Source: Erysipelotrichaceae bacterium (GTDB lineage Bacteria > Bacillota_I > Bacilli_A > Erysipelotrichales > Erysipelotrichaceae). Taken from it: 64,000 nt of DNA. The stretch spans positions 1-64,000 of the forward strand of contig JAEEHC010000015.1 of NCBI GenBank assembly GCA_016280635.1. Reading direction: 5' to 3'. Below are positions 8,684-19,163 of this stretch, one piece after another. Numbering within the stretch: position 1 is the first letter of the stretch; every line of letters begins with the position of its first letter. A program made the translations under genes and the position numbers. The notes under the pieces were generated by a model, which did no database searches, was not told where the DNA came from, and saw nothing but the letters and a program-made list of their open reading frames with translations.

Positions 8684-10246
8684 TCAGAACATCGGCTCAA
8701 AGATCTTAAACAGCCGGGCTAACAGTCGCTGTTTTCTGAAGCGCTTAAGAGAGGGGTATTCGATCTTCTCCGATCTTCTGATTGTCTGCTTCATGTCCTT
8801 TTCAATGTCCTTGATGCAGGAACAGTTATACATGTATGTCGCGTTTTCAAAGCTGTAATTAAACGAACGAAAGTCGAAGTTTATGGAGCCGACGACCGCC
8901 TTCTGGCTGTCCACGACGATCTGCTTGCTGTGGATGAAACCGTTGGTAAACTGATAGACATTAACTCCGGCATTGATCAGAGAGGCGTATTTTTCCTTGG
9001 CAAAGCAGTTTGTCAGATATTTATCGGGGATTCCCGGGAAGATGATATTGACATCTATGCCGCTTAAGGCTGCCTTTCGAAGGGCCGAAACAACCATGTA
9101 GTCGCAGGCAAAGTAGGGCGTCATGATATAGATGCTTCTGGTAGCGTCATTGATCAGGTCCATGTAGACCTGCTGGCCGACATGATATTCGTCTACCGGT
9201 ATGTCAGCATAGGGAATGACGTAGCCGTTATCTTCATAAGTCTCCGTCTTTTCATCAACGAATTGATATTCAATGGCATCCTTGCCGGCGGAGAAGATCT
9301 GCAGAAACATCAGCGTATAGGCCTGTACGGCCGCTCCTTCTACCATTACCGCGGAATCCTTCCAGTAGCCGAAAGGTGAATCAATGTTGGCATATTCATC
9401 AGCCAGATTGGTTCCGCCGTTAAAGGCGATCTGACCGTCAATGACGCAGGTCTTGCGGTGATCACGGAAGTTGTAGTTCTGGGAGATGAACGGATAGATG
9501 GGGGCGAACTTGATGGTTTTGATGCCCAGCTTGTTGAGCTGACGGTAGTAATTATGCGGCAGATGCTTGAAGTCGCAGGTGCCGTCATAGATGATCCTGA
9601 CATCTACCCCCTCGCTGACCTTCTGAAGCAGTACCTCCAGTATCTCACCCCAGAGTTTTCCGGTCTCGATGACGAAATACTCCAGGAAAATGAATTTTCT
9701 GGCCTGTTTCAGCTTTTCGATCATGACCGGGAACTGCTCTTCTCCCGAGGCAAAATAAGTAACCCGGCAGTTGGTATAGATGCCGTCATTGCCGGTCTTC
9801 TCCAAATATCGGTGCAGCTTGTAAAGTTCGCTGTCTTCCTTTCTGATCTGCTCTTCCAGTTTCCTTGGCGTCTGGATGTAGCCCTTTGAACCATTCTGGA
9901 TATCGACGAAATACTTCATGAAACGGTGGTTGAAGGGGTCAAACTGGATCAGGAAATAGATAAGAAAACCCAATCCGGGCATCAGAAAGACGATGGTTAT
10001 CCAGGTCTTTTTGAAGTCAGGATTGGTGTTGCTTGAAGCAATGGTAATGGTCGCAATGATGTCCGCCAGTAATACCAGGGATATGAATTGCCAGACATAG
10101 GGCAAAAGATAACGGTATACGCTATAGATGATGAAGAATTCGATCAGGATCATAACCGCGGTAAAACCGCTTCCGGAAAAAAGAATGTTCAGAAACGTCT
10201 GTTTCTTATTGCTGATGACGTAGGTATGATCATCCTTGCCGCGCAT
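8684..10246 (-). CDS. cls: Cardiolipin synthase (PLD family)
   Basis: Two HKD motifs (FRDHRKTCVIDGQIAFNGG; FIHSKQIVVDSQKAVVGSINFDFRS) and N-terminal TM pair. Confidence 0.93.
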   Translation of the reverse strand: MRGKDDHTYVISNKKQTFLNILFSGSGFTAVMILIEFFIIYSVYRYLLPYVWQFISLVLLADIIATITIASSNTNPDFKKTWITIVFLMPGLGFLIYFLIQFDPFNHRFMKYFVDIQNGSKGYIQTPRKLEEQIRKEDSELYKLHRYLEKTGNDGIYTNCRVTYFASGEEQFPVMIEKLKQARKFIFLEYFVIETGKLWGEILEVLLQKVSEGVDVRIIYDGTCDFKHLPHNYYRQLNKLGIKTIKFAPIYPFISQNYNFRDHRKTCVIDGQIAFNGGTNLADEYANIDSPFGYWKDSAVMVEGAAVQAYTLMFLQIFSAGKDAIEYQFVDEKTETYEDNGYVIPYADIPVDEYHVGQQVYMDLINDATRSIYIMTPYFACDYMVVSALRKAALSGIDVNIIFPGIPDKYLTNCFAKEKYASLINAGVNVYQFTNGFIHSKQIVVDSQKAVVGSINFDFRSFNYSFENATYMYNCSCIKDIEKDMKQTIRRSEKIEYPSLKRFRKQRLLARLFKIFEPMF

Positions 10247-10254
10247 GTGCTCTC

Positions 10255-11394
10255 CTATTTAAACAATTTGGTGATGTCCAGATAAGTCACAAGAAGGAAC
10301 AGGATGACGATCAGAACGACGCCGATGGTCAGTACCGTTTCCTCAAATTTACGGCTCAGCCGGTGGCCGATGATCATCTCGATGACGGTAAGAACGATCC
10401 TGCCGCCGTCAAACACCGGTACCGGAAGCAGGTTCATGATGCCCAGGGACACAGAGATGCTGCCGACCAGAGAAAGATAGGAAATGAACCCGTACTGAAC
10501 GGCTTCCTGAGTATAGCTGTAAATGCCGATGGTGCCGGAAATGGCTTCCGCGCCAACCTGACCGCTCAGCAACATTGCTACCGACTTGACGGTCATGCCG
10601 ATGACTTCAAAGGTATAGGTAAATCCTCTGACCATGGCCTGTGGCAGGGTAAGCTTGCGCTCGCTGGCCTGACCGCCAAAGGTAACGCCGATCAGATAAC
10701 GGCCGCTTTCTTCATCAAGGCGCGGTGTCAGTTTGACATCAATGCTGCTGCCCTGACGGTTTAAGGTTATGATCATCTCACCCTTATGCATTTCATTATT
10801 GATGGTGACGTCATAAGTCGATTCGATCTTAACCCGTTCACCGTTGCTGTAGGTAATGAAGGTTATCTCATCTCCCGGCTGAATGCCGCATTCTTCAGCG
10901 GCTGATCCGGGAAGAACGGTCTCAATGACCGCCTTGGGATACTGAATGTCGTAGCCGTTGATCATGAAGATGCTCATGAAGACGACGATTGCCAAAAGCA
11001 GATTTGCTACCGGGCCGGCCAGAAGCACCAGAATGCGTTTCCAGGGCTTGGCACCGTAGAAGGTACGGGCCTCTTCCACGATCGGCTGAGCAGCTTCATC
11101 ACCCTCATTATCTTTCTCAACGCCAGATGAACTCTCATCGCTGCCTTCCAGGAATTTCTGGGCGGTATTTTCCTCTTCCGATTCGATCATTCCGGTAAAA
11201 CCGCCTAAGGGGATGGCTCGCAGTGAATAGAGGGTCTCCTTGCCCTGTTTCTTCCAGATAACCGGTCCAAAACCGATGGAGAATTCACGTACATAAATAT
11301 TGAAGGCCTTGGCCACCAACATGTGTCCGGCCTCATGAATGGCGATAAGTACGCCAAGCATTAACAGAAAATAAACTATCGTCATGCAAATCAC
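10255..11394 (-). CDS. rseP: RIP site-2 zinc metalloprotease
   Basis: HEAGH motif (LIAIHEAGHMLVAK), PDZ, LLPVPVFDGGRI; 4-bp overlap with dxr. Confidence 0.93.
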   Translation of the reverse strand: MICMTIVYFLLMLGVLIAIHEAGHMLVAKAFNIYVREFSIGFGPVIWKKQGKETLYSLRAIPLGGFTGMIESEEENTAQKFLEGSDESSSGVEKDNEGDEAAQPIVEEARTFYGAKPWKRILVLLAGPVANLLLAIVVFMSIFMINGYDIQYPKAVIETVLPGSAAEECGIQPGDEITFITYSNGERVKIESTYDVTINNEMHKGEMIITLNRQGSSIDVKLTPRLDEESGRYLIGVTFGGQASERKLTLPQAMVRGFTYTFEVIGMTVKSVAMLLSGQVGAEAISGTIGIYSYTQEAVQYGFISYLSLVGSISVSLGIMNLLPVPVFDGGRIVLTVIEMIIGHRLSRKFEETVLTIGVVLIVILFLLVTYLDITKLFK

Positions 11395-12554
11395 CTGCCA
11401 AGTTCGTCTATCATGGTCTGTGCCTGTTGGCTAGCCCAGCTGTTGGCAAAGACGATGTCTTCCAGTTCACAGTCCTTTTTATATATTTCCTCACCCTTTG
11501 CGCAGACGGCAAAGTTGATCTTTTCAATGTCCAGAAAACGGCAGTGTCCGACCAGGAAGCTGTCAACAGCCACTTCATTGGCGCCGTTGAGAATGGCCGG
11601 CATGTTGCCGCCCTTCTTTCCGGCCTGATAAGCCAGATCAACCAGAGGGAAGCGCCGGGTATCCATCGGCCGGAAGTTAAGCGAGCCGAGTTTGCAGAGA
11701 TCGAGAGTCTGCGTTGAATTGGCTATCTTGCGGGGATAACTCAGGGCATACTGAATGGCTACCCGCATGTCCGCGACCGCCATCTCCGCCAGCAGGGAAT
11801 GGTCGTTGAATTCCACCAGTGAGTGGATGATGCTTTCCGGATGAATAACCGTTTCGATCTTCTCATAGGGCATGTCAAAGAGAACATGCGCTTCGATGAT
11901 TTCAAAGCCCTTGTTCATCATTGAAGCCGAATCGATGGTGATCTTGTTTCCCATTGACCATTTTGGATGCTTAAGGGCATCAGCTGCCGTTACGCTGGTC
12001 AGCTGTTCTCTGCTCAGATCCCGGAAAGCACCACCGGAAGCGGTGATGATCAGTCTTTTTACATCAGCGTAATCATAGCCGTTCATGCACTGGAAAATGG
12101 CTGAGTGCTCGGAATCAATGGGTATCAGATTGACATGCTTTTCCCTTGCCAGTCTTACCACCAGTTCTCCCGCCGCAATCAGCGACTCCTTATTGGCAAT
12201 GGCAACGTCTGTGCCCTTGTTTATGGCACTTAAGGTCGGCGTCAGCCCGTCAAAGCCCTGAATGGCATTGAATAAGACGTCGACATTATCCAGGGCCGCG
12301 ATATCATCAAGGCCATTCTGTCCGCAATGAAAACGGATGTCAGGATAACGCTGACGCAATGATTCACAGTCCTTTTCTTCGATCACGCAGACATTTTCTA
12401 CCGGATTTTCCTTTAAAAAGGCTTCCAGAAAAGCGATGTTATGGCCAACGCTGATGCCTGCCAGTTCATAGAGGTCCGGATGCTGGGCGATGACATCTAG
12501 TGTCTGCTGACCGATGCAGCCGGATGCTCCCAATACTACAATGCGTTTTTTCAT
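11391..12554 (-). CDS. dxr: 1-deoxy-D-xylulose 5-phosphate reductoisomerase
   Basis: 'VLGASGCIGQQTLDVI', 'NKESLIAAGE', 'PIDSEHSAIFQC', 'TASGGAFRDLS', 'TIDSASMMNKGFEIIEA'. Confidence 0.97.
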   Translation of the reverse strand: MKKRIVVLGASGCIGQQTLDVIAQHPDLYELAGISVGHNIAFLEAFLKENPVENVCVIEEKDCESLRQRYPDIRFHCGQNGLDDIAALDNVDVLFNAIQGFDGLTPTLSAINKGTDVAIANKESLIAAGELVVRLAREKHVNLIPIDSEHSAIFQCMNGYDYADVKRLIITASGGAFRDLSREQLTSVTAADALKHPKWSMGNKITIDSASMMNKGFEIIEAHVLFDMPYEKIETVIHPESIIHSLVEFNDHSLLAEMAVADMRVAIQYALSYPRKIANSTQTLDLCKLGSLNFRPMDTRRFPLVDLAYQAGKKGGNMPAILNGANEVAVDSFLVGHCRFLDIEKINFAVCAKGEEIYKKDCELEDIVFANSWASQQAQTMIDELGR

Positions 12555-13324
12555 AATATAACTGAAGCCAGAATGTAGGCAGCCGTTACGTTGAACAGCA
12601 GCGAATCAATCCGGTCAAGTACACCTCCATGTCCGGGAAAGATCGTACCGAAGTCCTTGATCTTGAAATATCTCTTTATTGCTGAGAAAGCCAGATCTCC
12701 CATCTGCCCCACGATCGGCAGCAGCAGCCCGCAGGCAATGATGAATGCCTTATTGACATCCTTGATCACCAGTAAGCCGAAGGCCGTGGTAATGATGGCT
12801 CCGGCCAGCCAGCCACAGAATGAGCCTTCAATGGTCTTTTTGGGAGATATGCGCTCATTGAGCTTATGCTTGCCGAATGCCATGCCGCCAAACAGGCAGA
12901 AGGTATCAGTAAAGTAGGTCGCAAACATGATCATGAAGTTCAGCCAGACATTGGTCTGATGCATCCTTACCAGTGTGCTGATGACGGTGATCATGAAGAA
13001 GTAAACGATGTTGACGATGCCGATTTCATCAAAATGAACCTGATCGTTCCAGATCAATAACAGAAGCAGGAAGATCAGGAAACAGCCCTGAAGGACCAGG
13101 TTATAGCGGTCAAAGTAGTTTGCCAGAACAGCTGAAACGCCAAAGAAGGCGATTATGAGAATTCTTGCCCATTTCGGCCAGCCTTGATTAAGCAGTCTGG
13201 TGATCTCATAGCCGGCCAGCAAGCCGAAAATGGTTGAAACGACGGTAAAGGCAATGCCGCCGAAGTAGATCGTCGGTACGGCTATCAGTATCAGAACGAT
13301 TGCGGTCAGTACTCTCTTGATCAT
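12551..13324 (-). CDS. cdsA: Phosphatidate cytidylyltransferase
   Basis: Multi-TM; 'S(P)KKTIEGSFCGWLAG', 'GQMGDLAFSAIKRYFKIKDFGTIFPGHGGVLDRIDSLLF'. Confidence 0.95.
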   Translation of the reverse strand: MIKRVLTAIVLILIAVPTIYFGGIAFTVVSTIFGLLAGYEITRLLNQGWPKWARILIIAFFGVSAVLANYFDRYNLVLQGCFLIFLLLLLIWNDQVHFDEIGIVNIVYFFMITVISTLVRMHQTNVWLNFMIMFATYFTDTFCLFGGMAFGKHKLNERISPKKTIEGSFCGWLAGAIITTAFGLLVIKDVNKAFIIACGLLLPIVGQMGDLAFSAIKRYFKIKDFGTIFPGHGGVLDRIDSLLFNVTAAYILASVIL

Positions 13325-14004
13325 TTCAGGCCTCCAAATCTTCTCTCCCGGTTACTGAACCATTCAACAGCTTCAGTAAGACGGTCTTCATTGAAATCCG
13401 GCCAGTAACAGTCGGTAAAATACAGTTCGGCATAGGACAGCTGCCATAACAGGAAATTGCTCAGACGGTAATCAAGGGACGTACGGATCATCAGATCGAT
13501 CTGAGGATAACCGGCCGTATAGAGGTTTTCCTCAATGTCCTGTTCAGTTAAGACGGTTTTGCCTTGAGCAATGGCTTTGTTGGCAGCCTGAACGATGTCA
13601 GCACGGCCGCCGTAATTCATCGCAAATACCAGCGTCAATCCCTTGTTTTCAGCGGTTTGTCTCTTGGCGTCTTCAATGACCTTTCTGGTAGCTTCCGGAA
13701 CGGCATCAAGATTACCGATGGTCGCAATGCGGACTCCCTTTTCCATCAGTTCCTTCATGAACTTGCGGAAAAAGACGGCAGGCAGAGACATCAGGTAGCC
13801 GACTTCATCATCCGGCCGTTTCCAGTTTTCGGTGGAAAACGCATAAAGAGTCAGGACTTTAACTCCCAACTCGTCCGCTTTTATCGCGATGTTTCTGACA
13901 TTTTCCGTACCTGCCAGATGGCCATAATTACGCGGCTTGCCCTGCTGTTTGGCCCAGCGGCCGTTGCCGTCCATGATTATGGCAATGTGCTGCGGTATGT
14001 TCAT
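13321..14004 (-). CDS. uppS: Isoprenyl (undecaprenyl diphosphate) synthase
   Basis: 'HIAIIMDGNGRWAKQQGKPR', 'YAFSTENWKRP', 'DLMIRTSLDYRLSNFLLWQLSYAELYFTDCYWPDF'. Confidence 0.96.
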   Translation of the reverse strand: MNIPQHIAIIMDGNGRWAKQQGKPRNYGHLAGTENVRNIAIKADELGVKVLTLYAFSTENWKRPDDEVGYLMSLPAVFFRKFMKELMEKGVRIATIGNLDAVPEATRKVIEDAKRQTAENKGLTLVFAMNYGGRADIVQAANKAIAQGKTVLTEQDIEENLYTAGYPQIDLMIRTSLDYRLSNFLLWQLSYAELYFTDCYWPDFNEDRLTEAVEWFSNRERRFGGLK

Positions 14005-14008
14005 GCGG

Positions 14009-14551
14009 CTATACCGTCATGATTTCCTTGTTTTTCTTGGCTGTGATCTCGTCGATTCTCTTAATGGCTTCGTCAGTTGCCTTCTGGATCTGCTCTACCA
14101 GGTCCTTGGAGATATCTTCGGGAATGGTCTTGTCCTTCTTGACAATGTCATTGCCGTCTCTTCTGGCGTTACGGCAGGCGATCTTGGCTTCTTCAGCCAT
14201 CTTGACGACCTTGGCTGCGTACTCTTTTCTTCTCTCTTCGGTTAATGGCGGTACATTGATCCTGATTTGAGTACCCTCGTTCTGGGGAGTAAGTCCGAGA
14301 TTGGCCGCGAAGATGGCCTTTTCGATGTCCTTTACAACTCTCATCTCGTAGGGCTTGACCAGCAGCTGTTTTCCTTCAATGACATTGATGGAAGAAATCT
14401 GATTGATCGGTGTTGCCATGCCATAATAATCAATTTCCACGTTGGCGATCAGAGACGGATTGGCTCCGCTGGTCCTGATCTGGTTCAGCGCGTTCTCGAA
14501 AACGGAAATGACACTGTTCATCTTTGTTTTGACATCATCAACCTGTGACAT
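14009..14551 (-). CDS. frr: Ribosome recycling factor
   Basis: 'GANPSLIANVEIDYYGMATPINQISSI', 'PPLTEERRKE' RRF signatures. Confidence 0.96.
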   Translation of the reverse strand: MSQVDDVKTKMNSVISVFENALNQIRTSGANPSLIANVEIDYYGMATPINQISSINVIEGKQLLVKPYEMRVVKDIEKAIFAANLGLTPQNEGTQIRINVPPLTEERRKEYAAKVVKMAEEAKIACRNARRDGNDIVKKDKTIPEDISKDLVEQIQKATDEAIKRIDEITAKKNKEIMTV

Positions 14552-14564
14552 AACATTACCTCCT

Positions 14565-15278
14565 TTATCTGTGGATTATCGTACCGATTCTCTGTCCGTC
14601 CGTGACCCGGGAAATGTTATGAAGATCTCCCATGTCGAAGACGACGGAATCGATGTTGGCATCAATGCATAGTGCGGCAGCGGTGGCATCAATGACCTTC
14701 AGCTGCTTATCCAGGATCTCCTGGTAGGTGAGCTCATCGTACTTGGTAGCCGTAGGATCAGTATCGGGGTCGGCGGTATAGACGCCGTCAACGCCGTTTT
14801 TAGCCATCAGGATGGCATCGGCCTGAATCTCGGCTGCTCTTAAGGCTGCTCCGGTATCAGTTGAGAAATAAGGATTTCCGGTACCGCCGCCATAAACGAC
14901 TATGTATCCCTGTTCCATTTTTTCAATGGCCTTGCGGTTATCAGCGAGGTCACAGACCTTCGGACAGTCAACTGCCGACTGCATGTAGGCATGCAGGCCG
15001 TTCTGTTCAAATCCGCCCATCAGGGCCAGGGCATTGATCATCGTTCCCAGCATTCCCATCTTGTCTGCTTCAACCCGGGGCAGGTTCATCTTCTGAGCGA
15101 ACTTACCGCGGATGATGTTGCCTCCGCCGACAACAATGGCTACCTGGACGCCCTTGGCTACCACCAGCTTCAGTTCTTCAGCGATCCTGGCGATCTTTTC
15201 GGCATCAAATGTCGATTCGCTGGAAGCCAGAGCTTCTCCGGAGAGCTTTAACAGTACTCTTTTATACATAGTTTTCAC
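14565..15278 (-). CDS. pyrH: UMP kinase
   Basis: 'KRVLLKLSGEAL', 'VVGGGNIIRG', 'AVDCPKVCD', 'TGNPYFSTDTGAALRAAEI', 'KNGVDGVYTADP'. Confidence 0.97.
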   Translation of the reverse strand: MKTMYKRVLLKLSGEALASSESTFDAEKIARIAEELKLVVAKGVQVAIVVGGGNIIRGKFAQKMNLPRVEADKMGMLGTMINALALMGGFEQNGLHAYMQSAVDCPKVCDLADNRKAIEKMEQGYIVVYGGGTGNPYFSTDTGAALRAAEIQADAILMAKNGVDGVYTADPDTDPTATKYDELTYQEILDKQLKVIDATAAALCIDANIDSVVFDMGDLHNISRVTDGQRIGTIIHR

Positions 15279-15329
15279 CTTCCACTAAATAATCTATCAA
15301 AATAACCGTGATAAGTAAACACCTCTGAC

Positions 15330-17489
15330 CTACTCCGAGCGCTTGAGGACATCGCGGGGCTTGGAACCGCGCGGTCCGGAAATGACGCCGTTGTATTCCA
15401 GGGCATCGATCAGATTGGCGGCATGGGGATAGCCCATGTTGAAACGCCTCTGGATCTGATTGGCAGAAACGGTTTCCTGGGTCATGACCCATTTTTCCAC
15501 TTCCGGATACTGTCTGTCCTTGACACCCGAAGGTACGCTTTCGCCGCTTTCGCCTTCTTCCTGCTCATCATGCAGGAAGCGGTCATCATATTCCGGATAA
15601 TAGCCGCTCTTGGTGAAGTATTCAGTGACCGTGTCGATCTCCTGCTTGGAAACGAAGACACCCTGTATGCGTGTCGGCCTGCCGGCATCACCGGGCTTGA
15701 ACAGCATGTCGCCGTTGCCCAGCAGTTTCTCGGCACCCGGAGCATCAATGATGGTCTTGGAGTCGTATCCGCTGATTACCGCAAAGGCAATGCGGGAAAC
15801 GATGTTGGCCTTGATGGTACCGGTAATGACATCGGTAGAAGGTCTCTGGGTAGCCAGGATCATGTGAATGCCCGCTGCCCGGGACAGCGATGCCAGACGG
15901 CTTACGGAAATCTCCAGTTCCTTGCCATGGTGGTTCATGATGTCGGCGAGCTCATCAATGATGCAGACGATCCGGTAAATCTTGCGTTCCGGATACTTTT
16001 CATTGAACTCATCGATGTTGCGTGCGCCGCTGTTGGAGAACAGTTCGTAGCGTTCATTCATGATCTGTTCCAGTTTGACCAGGGCAGAAGGAACCTTGTC
16101 GGATTCGGTGATGATCGGACAGATCAGATGCGGAATGTTGGCGTAGGCGGAGAATTCCACCTTCTTGGGGTCAACCAGCAGCAGTTTGACTTCATCAGGT
16201 CTGGCTCTTAAAAGAATGGTCAGGATGATGGAATTGATGCAGACGGATTTGCCGCTGCCGGTAGCACCGGCTACCAGGATGTGAGGCATCTTATTTATCA
16301 GGCTGTAAACGCCCTTGCCGGTAATGTCTTTGCCAAGAACGAACATCAGCGGTTCGTACTGGTACTTGTCGGGAACATCCTTAAGCAGTTCCTTGAGCCT
16401 GACCAGCGTCGGCTCCTCATTGGGTATCTCAATGCCGACTGCTCTTTTTCCCGGAATCGGCGCCTCAATGCGAAGGGAAGGAACGGCCATGGCCATCTTC
16501 ATGTTGCCTTCAATGGTCGCATATTTGTTGATGTTGAAGCTGCCTTCCGGTACGATCTCAAACTGAGTGATCGATGGTCCGATGTTATAACCTTCCAGCC
16601 GGGAATCCAGGTCAAATGATTCAAGGATGTCCCGGAGAAGTTCCCACTTTTCCGCGGCGTTGCGGCGGTTGATACTGCCCTTGTTTACCGACGGAGTTTC
16701 CAGATAGGACAGGGAAGGCAGTTTGAAGTTCTTCAGCGGTGTTGGTGTGGATGAAGCCGGTACGACCGCCGGGACCTCCGCTTCCTTCTTCTCTTCTCTT
16801 CTTTCCAGCTTAGTTTCCAGCTGTTTTCTTTCATTTTCCAGTTCCAGTTTGAGCTGCTTTTCCTTTTTCCTTTCCTGCTGACTGGCTTTGATCTCGTCAA
16901 ACAGGGTAAACTGTCTTGCTTTTTCTTCTGCCGGTTTCTTCTTGACCGTCTCGGGCTTTTTCGGCCGGTTCAGCAGCTTTCTGATCTCCGGAAGGTGAAT
17001 CAGTACGCCAACCGCAAACAGCACGCAGATGACGATTATGACGCCCCAGAAGTCAGCGGCAGCCGAAATCAGTCCGTAAGTAATAACGCCGGACAGACCG
17101 CCCTTGCCCATTTCTCCACCGGAAATGATCTCTTTGCTTCGGGAAAAGAATTCCTTAATAAGATTCAGACCGCCTTCGCTTTTTCTAAAGGAAACGCAGC
17201 CGCAGATCATCAAGCTGGCCAGAAAGAACAGTCCGATGCTCGTCCAGACCTTGTTGGGTAGCCGGAAGCGGAAAGCTCGCATGATGCAGTAGATGGTGAT
17301 CAGAACATAGGGAATAAACCACAGAACGCCAAACAGAAACCGGCTCAACAGATAAAGCCAGCGGCCGAGAAAACCGGTCATCTCATGCATCAGAGCGATC
17401 AGGCACAGCACGATCGCTATGACCAGATAAAGATAACCGATGAAGTTCTCATCTGCGGTATTTTTCTTTCTGTTTCTGGTTTTGTTCAT
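15330..17489 (-). CDS. ftsK: DNA translocase FtsK/SpoIIIE
   Basis: 4-TM N-terminus, charged linker, 'HILVAGATGSGKSVCINSII', 'LLLVDPKKVEFSAY', 'LATQRPSTDVITGTIKANIVSRIAFAV', gamma domain. Confidence 0.95.
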   Translation of the reverse strand: MNKTRNRKKNTADENFIGYLYLVIAIVLCLIALMHEMTGFLGRWLYLLSRFLFGVLWFIPYVLITIYCIMRAFRFRLPNKVWTSIGLFFLASLMICGCVSFRKSEGGLNLIKEFFSRSKEIISGGEMGKGGLSGVITYGLISAAADFWGVIIVICVLFAVGVLIHLPEIRKLLNRPKKPETVKKKPAEEKARQFTLFDEIKASQQERKKEKQLKLELENERKQLETKLERREEKKEAEVPAVVPASSTPTPLKNFKLPSLSYLETPSVNKGSINRRNAAEKWELLRDILESFDLDSRLEGYNIGPSITQFEIVPEGSFNINKYATIEGNMKMAMAVPSLRIEAPIPGKRAVGIEIPNEEPTLVRLKELLKDVPDKYQYEPLMFVLGKDITGKGVYSLINKMPHILVAGATGSGKSVCINSIILTILLRARPDEVKLLLVDPKKVEFSAYANIPHLICPIITESDKVPSALVKLEQIMNERYELFSNSGARNIDEFNEKYPERKIYRIVCIIDELADIMNHHGKELEISVSRLASLSRAAGIHMILATQRPSTDVITGTIKANIVSRIAFAVISGYDSKTIIDAPGAEKLLGNGDMLFKPGDAGRPTRIQGVFVSKQEIDTVTEYFTKSGYYPEYDDRFLHDEQEEGESGESVPSGVKDRQYPEVEKWVMTQETVSANQIQRRFNMGYPHAANLIDALEYNGVISGPRGSKPRDVLKRSE

Positions 17490-17501
17490 TAAAATCAGCT
17501 C

Positions 17502-19163
17502 CTATATGTTTATTTCAATGATGGCGGGCAGGATCATGGGCTTTTTGCCAGTCTCTCGGAGAACGTAGCGGGCAGCCATTTCCCGCATCTCCGCTCTGAC
17601 CTCCATGTTGTTGAATTCTTTGCGGGTTGCCTTTTCCTCAATCAATTCTATGCACATCTTGGCCAGATTCTTGATAAGGTATTCTGAATCCTTGACATAG
17701 ATGACTCCTCTGGACTGGATGTCCGGACCGGCAATGACATGCTTGGTATTATAGTCAACGGCTATGCCGATGATGATGACACCGTCCGTGCTCAACAGTT
17801 CCCTGTCGCGCAGTACTGAAGAGGTGATGTCTTTCTTTTCCTCCTCGTTGATCAGATTCTCGCCGATGTTGTCGATCACTTCGGCAGTAGTCTTCAATCG
17901 GCCGTCTTCAAATTCAGCGATCTGGCCGTTATCGAGGATGATGATCTTGTCAGGGGTAAAGCCGATGCCGACCGCCAGATTGGCAGCGTTGACAAAGTCG
18001 CGGTACGACCCGGCAACCGGCATGAAGTAGGTCGGCTTGAGCAGGGAAAGGAACATCTTGATGTCCTCCTGGGAGGGATGCATGGAAAGCACCTGCTTGG
18101 CATCCAGCTTGACGACGTGGACATTGTCGCGGTAAAGCTCATTTTCCATGGCGCTGGCTTCCTTCTCAGCTCCGGAGACGGCCGGGGAGGCGATGATGAC
18201 GGTATCGCTTTCCCGTAATTCAATCTGTTCATCCTCACCGATTGCGATCCGGTACATGCCGTTGAAGACCCGTCCGCCAAAACCGGTTACCAGAATGACG
18301 CAGTCATCCATTTCGTTGCGGAAGCTGCCGGGAGCCAACAGGACATCCTTGGGTGGTGTGTAGTAGTTGTTTTCCGCGAAGATGTTCAGATAGCTGCGGT
18401 ATTTGCTGTCGCGGATGTAGACCTTTTTATGGAATTCTCCTGCCAGATCAAAGATTTCCTTGATGCGGAAATAGTTCTGGCCGTAGACGGTAATGACGAT
18501 CCTTCCCTGAGCATCCTCAAATACCGGACGCAGAAGGTTGGTTATGCAGTGGCGGGGAGAAGTAAAGCCTTCCCGGTCAGCGTACATGCTTTCGATCATC
18601 GCAACCAGAACGCCCTTCTTGCCGATATCGGCGATCTTGCCGATGTCAGTCTTGAAGTAATCACTGGTCATGTCAAAGTAGGTGACATATTCGCTGGCAA
18701 AGACGATCTGACCCTTAGGAGTATCGATGGCTACGCCGATGGCATCAGGAGCTGAGGAAGTCAGACCGAAGCTGGTAACGGTAACGCCGTCGATCACCGT
18801 TTCACCGCTGCGGGGCAGCCTGTGAAGGGTGTATTTGGTAATGTTGTCTTCCTTGAGGTATTCTCTTAAAAAGCGCAGGCATATTTCCGTAGCGTAAACC
18901 GGGACATTCAGTTCCTTCAGGAAGAAGGGAACGGCATCCATCATGTCGTCATGCATGTTGGTTACGATGATGGCTGCCACTTTATCGCTGTTTTCCTTAA
19001 GGTAGGAAATGTCGCAGATGACATAGTCGATGCCGAACTGCGAGACATCAGTTCTCTTTATGCCGCAGTTGACCACAAAGATCCTGCCGTCTACTTCTAC
19101 ACAGTAAAGGTTCTTTCCGTTTTCATCTAATCCGCCTAAGGCGTAAAGTCTCAGATTATTCAT
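17502..19163 (-). CDS. Ribonuclease J family (beta-CASP metallo-beta-lactamase)
   Basis: 'LGGLDENGKNLYCVEVDGRIFVVNCG', 'IVTNMHDD', 'SGAEK', C-terminal RNase J domain; located at the ftsK/miaB locus. Confidence 0.88.
   Translation of the reverse strand: MNNLRLYALGGLDENGKNLYCVEVDGRIFVVNCGIKRTDVSQFGIDYVICDISYLKENSDKVAAIIVTNMHDDMMDAVPFFLKELNVPVYATEICLRFLREYLKEDNITKYTLHRLPRSGETVIDGVTVTSFGLTSSAPDAIGVAIDTPKGQIVFASEYVTYFDMTSDYFKTDIGKIADIGKKGVLVAMIESMYADREGFTSPRHCITNLLRPVFEDAQGRIVITVYGQNYFRIKEIFDLAGEFHKKVYIRDSKYRSYLNIFAENNYYTPPKDVLLAPGSFRNEMDDCVILVTGFGGRVFNGMYRIAIGEDEQIELRESDTVIIASPAVSGAEKEASAMENELYRDNVHVVKLDAKQVLSMHPSQEDIKMFLSLLKPTYFMPVAGSYRDFVNAANLAVGIGFTPDKIIILDNGQIAEFEDGRLKTTAEVIDNIGENLINEEEKKDITSSVLRDRELLSTDGVIIIGIAVDYNTKHVIAGPDIQSRGVIYVKDSEYLIKNLAKMCIELIEEKATRKEFNNMEVRAEMREMAARYVLRETGKKPMILPAIIEINI

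Noticed and set aside
11040-11200. Acidic insertion in RseP (EEENTAQKFLEGSDESSSGVEKDNEGDE)
   Set aside because: Variable-length insertions at this position are common in Firmicutes RIP proteases.
15423-16211. 262-aa plus-strand ORF
   Set aside because: Antisense to ftsK catalytic region.
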